A model generated the notes under the pieces. It was not told where the DNA came from, did not search any database, and saw only the letters and a list, made by a program, of their open reading frames with translations. A stretch of 64,000 nt of DNA. It comes from Pseudomonas sp. ATCC PTA-122608. Its GTDB lineage: Bacteria > Pseudomonadota > Gammaproteobacteria > Pseudomonadales > Pseudomonadaceae. The stretch lies in the NCBI RefSeq assembly GCF_001952855.1, contig NZ_LPNO01000035.1, positions 165,069-229,068 of the forward strand. Direction: 5' to 3'. Positions 61,315 to 64,000 of the stretch are shown piece after piece. A program made the position numbers and the translations under genes. Positions within the stretch are counted from its first letter, which is position 1; every line of letters begins with the position of its first letter.

Positions 61315-62712
61315 TCAGGCTTCAGGCATCAGCTGCTGGCGGCATTCGAGGGTCAGCTTCGCGCCGCCACTCTCGCTGCTGCCCACTTCCAGTTTGAACC
61401 CGTGCAGGTTGATGATCGCCGCCACAATCGACAGCCCCAACCCAAACCCGCCTTGCTGTTGATTGCCTTCGTCCACCCGATAGAAACGCTGGAACACTGC
61501 CGCGCGTTCCGCCGCCGGAATTCCGGGGCCGGAGTCGAGCACTTCGATGCGGGTACTGCCGGCATCGTTGACGCCTCGCAGGATCACTTCGCCGCCCGGT
61601 GGGGTGAATTTGATCGAGTTGCTCAGCAGGTTGGCCAGGGCTTCGAACAACAATGCGCGGTCGCCGGTGATCCACGGTAACGAGGCCGGCACTTGCAGCA
61701 GCAGTTCCATCTCGCCTTCTTCCGCCAGGGGCAGGTAGAAGTCGTGGAGCTCTTGCAGCAAGGGCAAGGGATCTAGCACGAGGAAGCCTGAGCGACGTTG
61801 GTGGTCTTCCAGTTCGGAAATTCGCAACAGGCCGCGAAAGCGCGCCATCAAGGTGTCGGTCTCGGCGATGGCCGCGTCCAGTTGCAAGGCGTGGGGCGCG
61901 TCTTCATCGGCCTGCTGCTGGATCCGGTACAGCTGCGCCCGCAGGCGGGTCAGCGGGGTCCGCAGGTCGTGGGCGATGTTGTCGCACACGCCCTTGACCT
62001 CGTTCATCAGCTTCTCGATGCGGTCGAGCATCGCGTTGACGATGGCCGCCAGCATGTCCAGTTCGTCGCGTCGGTCAGACAACGGCAAGCGGTGGGTCAG
62101 GTCGCCGGCCACGATGGCTTCGGCGCTGGCCTGGATTCCGCGAATCCGCCGCAACGGACGCCGTCGCAGCAGGTGCCAGCCAGCCGCGCCAGGAATGATC
62201 GTCAGGGTAATCCCCCACAGCAGGGCGTGCAGGATGATGCGGGTCACGCCGAACAGCGAGCCGTTGGCGCGAACCAAAATCAGCCAACGGCCATCTTCGG
62301 TGTGGGTGGCCACGGCGTCGCAGCTGTCGCGGGGCAGTTTCGGGTCATCGGAATTGATGCAGTTGGCCAGGGCATGGATGTGCCCGTCCATCGGCAGGTC
62401 CGGCGGTATCACACGGATCGGGCCGCTGATGGGGTTGAACTGGTTGTCGAACAGCCCGTATGCGTCAACACCCTTCATGTCGAAGGTCATGCTGGTGGTC
62501 AGGGCTTCCACCAGTTCTTCGCCGTCAAACCGCTGGAACAAATGCTGGCGCTGCATCAGCGAGTGGCGCGAGAGGTCGCCCAGGTAACCGGAGACCTCGT
62601 AGTAGAGCACACCCATGAGGATGCAGCTCCAGGCCACGAACAACGAACTGTAGAGCGCCAGCAGCCGGCTGCTGGAGGAGCGCCAGCCTTTAGAGGGGTT
62701 CAGCAATGACAT
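61315..62712 (-). CDS. Two-component sensor histidine kinase
   Basis: 465 residues: first membrane segment at about 15-37, a periplasmic domain with a CINSDDPKLPRDSC loop, second segment at about 160-180, HAMP (IQASAEAIVAGDLTHRLPLS), HisKA (NIAHDLRTPLTRLRAQ), HATPase (NLLSNSIKF, DSGPGIP, GFGLGLSIV). It overlaps the response regulator gene by 23 nt. The signal is unknown. Confidence 0.92.
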   Translation of the reverse strand: MSLLNPSKGWRSSSSRLLALYSSLFVAWSCILMGVLYYEVSGYLGDLSRHSLMQRQHLFQRFDGEELVEALTTSMTFDMKGVDAYGLFDNQFNPISGPIRVIPPDLPMDGHIHALANCINSDDPKLPRDSCDAVATHTEDGRWLILVRANGSLFGVTRIILHALLWGITLTIIPGAAGWHLLRRRPLRRIRGIQASAEAIVAGDLTHRLPLSDRRDELDMLAAIVNAMLDRIEKLMNEVKGVCDNIAHDLRTPLTRLRAQLYRIQQQADEDAPHALQLDAAIAETDTLMARFRGLLRISELEDHQRRSGFLVLDPLPLLQELHDFYLPLAEEGEMELLLQVPASLPWITGDRALLFEALANLLSNSIKFTPPGGEVILRGVNDAGSTRIEVLDSGPGIPAAERAAVFQRFYRVDEGNQQQGGFGLGLSIVAAIINLHGFKLEVGSSESGGAKLTLECRQQLMPEA

Positions 62713-63373
62713 ACCCGGAACCTCGTACCGTGCGGATCAGCGGCGTGAGGCCCGGCGGGTCGATTTTTTTTCGCAGGCGACCGATGTGCACATCGATCAG
62801 GTTGGTGCCCGGGTCAAAGTGATAACCCCAGACTTCCTCGAAGATCATCATCCGCGACAGGATCTGCCCGGTGTTGCGCATCAGGAATTCCAGCAGTTTG
62901 TATTCCGTCGGCAACAGGCTCAAAGGCTGTTCGGCGCGGCTCGCTTCGCGGCTGATCAGGTTCAGTTCCAGATCCGCTACGCGCAGTGCGGTTTCGAACT
63001 CCTTGACCGTGCTTTTGCGCCGCAGCAGCACTTCGACGCGGGCGGCCATTTCGTCGGAGGCGAACGGTTTGGTCAGGTAGTCATCACCACCGGCGCGCAG
63101 GCCGCGTACCCGTTCATCCACGTCGGAGAGGGCGCTGATCATCAGGATCGGTGTGGATACACCGATGGTGCGCAGGGTGGTGACGATGGCCAGGCCATCC
63201 AGTTCCGGGAGCATGCGGTCGAGGGTGATCAGGTCGTAATCACCGCTGACGGCACGCACCAGGCCTTCGCGGCCGTTGTCTACCCAGTCTACGTCCAGTC
63301 CATGGCTACTCAGCTCGGCAACGATCTCGCGGGCCGTTACGGCGTCGTCCTCGATGGTCAAAATGCGGGTCAT
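62690..63373 (-). CDS. OmpR/PhoB-family response regulator
   Basis: 227 residues. Receiver: LTIEDDAVTARE, phospho-acceptor Asp in LITLDRMLPELDG, Ser/Thr in MISALSD, Lys in LTKPFAS. The C-terminal winged helix ends LIDVHIGRLRKKIDPPGLTP and RTVRGSGYVI. It is first gene of the pair; its partner kinase follows with an overlap. Confidence 0.94.
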   Translation of the reverse strand: MTRILTIEDDAVTAREIVAELSSHGLDVDWVDNGREGLVRAVSGDYDLITLDRMLPELDGLAIVTTLRTIGVSTPILMISALSDVDERVRGLRAGGDDYLTKPFASDEMAARVEVLLRRKSTVKEFETALRVADLELNLISREASRAEQPLSLLPTEYKLLEFLMRNTGQILSRMMIFEEVWGYHFDPGTNLIDVHIGRLRKKIDPPGLTPLIRTVRGSGYVIAEPL

Positions 63374-63741
63374 AAGGATTACCTGGTGAGCGATTCACAC
63401 TGAAGTGCGGGCATTTTGCCAAGAAATGATAGCCCGCTTCCTAAATAAAAATTTATGTAGGCACAAACGACACAATTCACCTTACCCCGGTGAATCTGAA
63501 CGAACGCTGTGTGTGTAGGATTTTTTGCTTCCCATGGCGCGAGCATGGGTTATTTCCTACGAGGAATGCATAACGCCCGCCGCTCCAGGGCATTTCTTGC
63601 AAGTTGCATGGTTCAAATTAGTTCAAATTACTTAAGTATTTGAAATATATAGGCTTTTAATTTTTAGACATCTGGCACGTCGCCTGCACTGTCCCTTTTG
63701 AGACTTGTAACACTATTTTTCATGCCTGGAGCAAAACAACA
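63374..63741. other. Divergent intergenic region, AT-rich
   Basis: 368 nt with no gene. It must hold the promoters for the two-component operon and for the membrane protein gene. Structures seen: TTCACC/GGTGAA inverted repeat near 63477-63495, CCCATG-N7-CATGGG near 63530-63550, and a doubled TTCAAATTA near 63612-63630. Confidence 0.5.
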
Positions 63742-64000
63742 ATGATCACATCCTCATCCACGCTGCAAGAATCGAGCTCGCTCTCCGGGGTTTCCTGGGG
63801 CGCGATCTTTGCCGGGGCCGCTGCCGCGGCTGCGTTGTCCTTGATCCTGGTACTGCTGGGCTTCGGCCTGGGCTTTTCGGCGGTTTCGCCGTGGGCCGAC
63901 AGTGGCATCAGCGCCAAAGGGCTTGGCATTTCCACCATTGTCTGGCTGGCGGCTACGCAAATCATCGCGTCGGGGATGGGCGGTTACATCGCCGGTCGCC
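63742..64000 (+). CDS. Membrane protein, 3' end outside window
   Basis: At least 86 residues, running off the right edge. It starts MITSSSTLQESSSLSGVSWG, followed by an Ala-rich membrane segment (IFAGAAAAAALSLILVLLGF) and a second one (ISTIVWLAATQIIASGMGGY). GGAG lies 10 nt before the ATG. Probably a multi-pass inner-membrane protein of unknown function. Confidence 0.68.
   Translation, partial: MITSSSTLQESSSLSGVSWGAIFAGAAAAAALSLILVLLGFGLGFSAVSPWADSGISAKGLGISTIVWLAATQIIASGMGGYIAGR

Overview
The window looks like a chromosomal segment from a Pseudomonas of the fluorescens group. The coding DNA is GC-rich with strong G/C preference at third codon positions. Paired Pseudomonas-type REP sequences (GAGCGAGCTTGCTCGCGA and relatives) sit between genes. 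OprD porin, FecI/FecR/TonB receptor, DUF1652 and YXWGXW-type proteins are all typical of the genus. Species cannot be named from this window alone. No rRNA, tRNA, CRISPR array, prophage or insertion sequence was recognised.

Layout. 1-6.1 kb: small secreted proteins and lipoproteins (one frameshifted at a 9-G run), an OprD porin, and an ArsR regulator/oxidoreductase pair with two matching palindromic operators. 6.1-14.1 kb: a fasciclin protein, a lipoprotein and a complete xylose uptake block (xylA-xylF-xylG-xylH) divergent from xylR. 14.1-20.4 kb: a phospholipase C gene interrupted by an in-frame TGA, an amidase, small enzymes, and a deletion scar that joins the 5'-truncated remains of a divergent SDR gene and MarR gene. 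20.4-34.9 kb: the most distinctive region. It holds a chaperone-usher fimbrial operon (subunit, chaperone, usher, tip adhesin), a Roc/Rcs-like signalling set (two receiver-EAL proteins, a LuxR-type response regulator, a hybrid kinase and a stand-alone degenerate receiver), and a trimeric autotransporter adhesin with a 105-nt repeat stalk. Three separate promoter regions here carry arrays of the palindrome GGAAATTTCC and variants, mostly spaced 21 nt apart. This suggests that one regulator, plausibly the LuxR-type protein encoded in the cluster, controls fimbriae, c-di-GMP turnover and the adhesin together.

35-46 kb: a flavin monooxygenase, an extraordinary Met/Cys-rich protein (about 42% Met, 16 Cys), an XRE-cupin regulator, a TonB receptor, a secreted-type nuclease lipoprotein, and a FecI-FecR-FhuA-like ferric siderophore system. 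46-55.5 kb: lipoproteins, a FAH-family hydrolase, an AraC regulator, an acetyltransferase, a candidate small RNA with a strong terminator, a diguanylate cyclase, and an ECF sigma operon with a metal-sensor-like protein flanked by two YXWGXW proteins. 55.7-58 kb: an accessory pair, a PLD-fold nuclease-like protein and a membrane/coiled-coil protein. 58-61.2 kb: a LysR regulator divergent from an aldo-keto reductase/SDR/SRPBCC cluster. 61.3-64 kb: a two-component system and the start of a membrane protein gene.

Starts were chosen from Shine-Dalgarno spacing and family alignment from memory. No database search was possible, so family names rest on recognised motifs.
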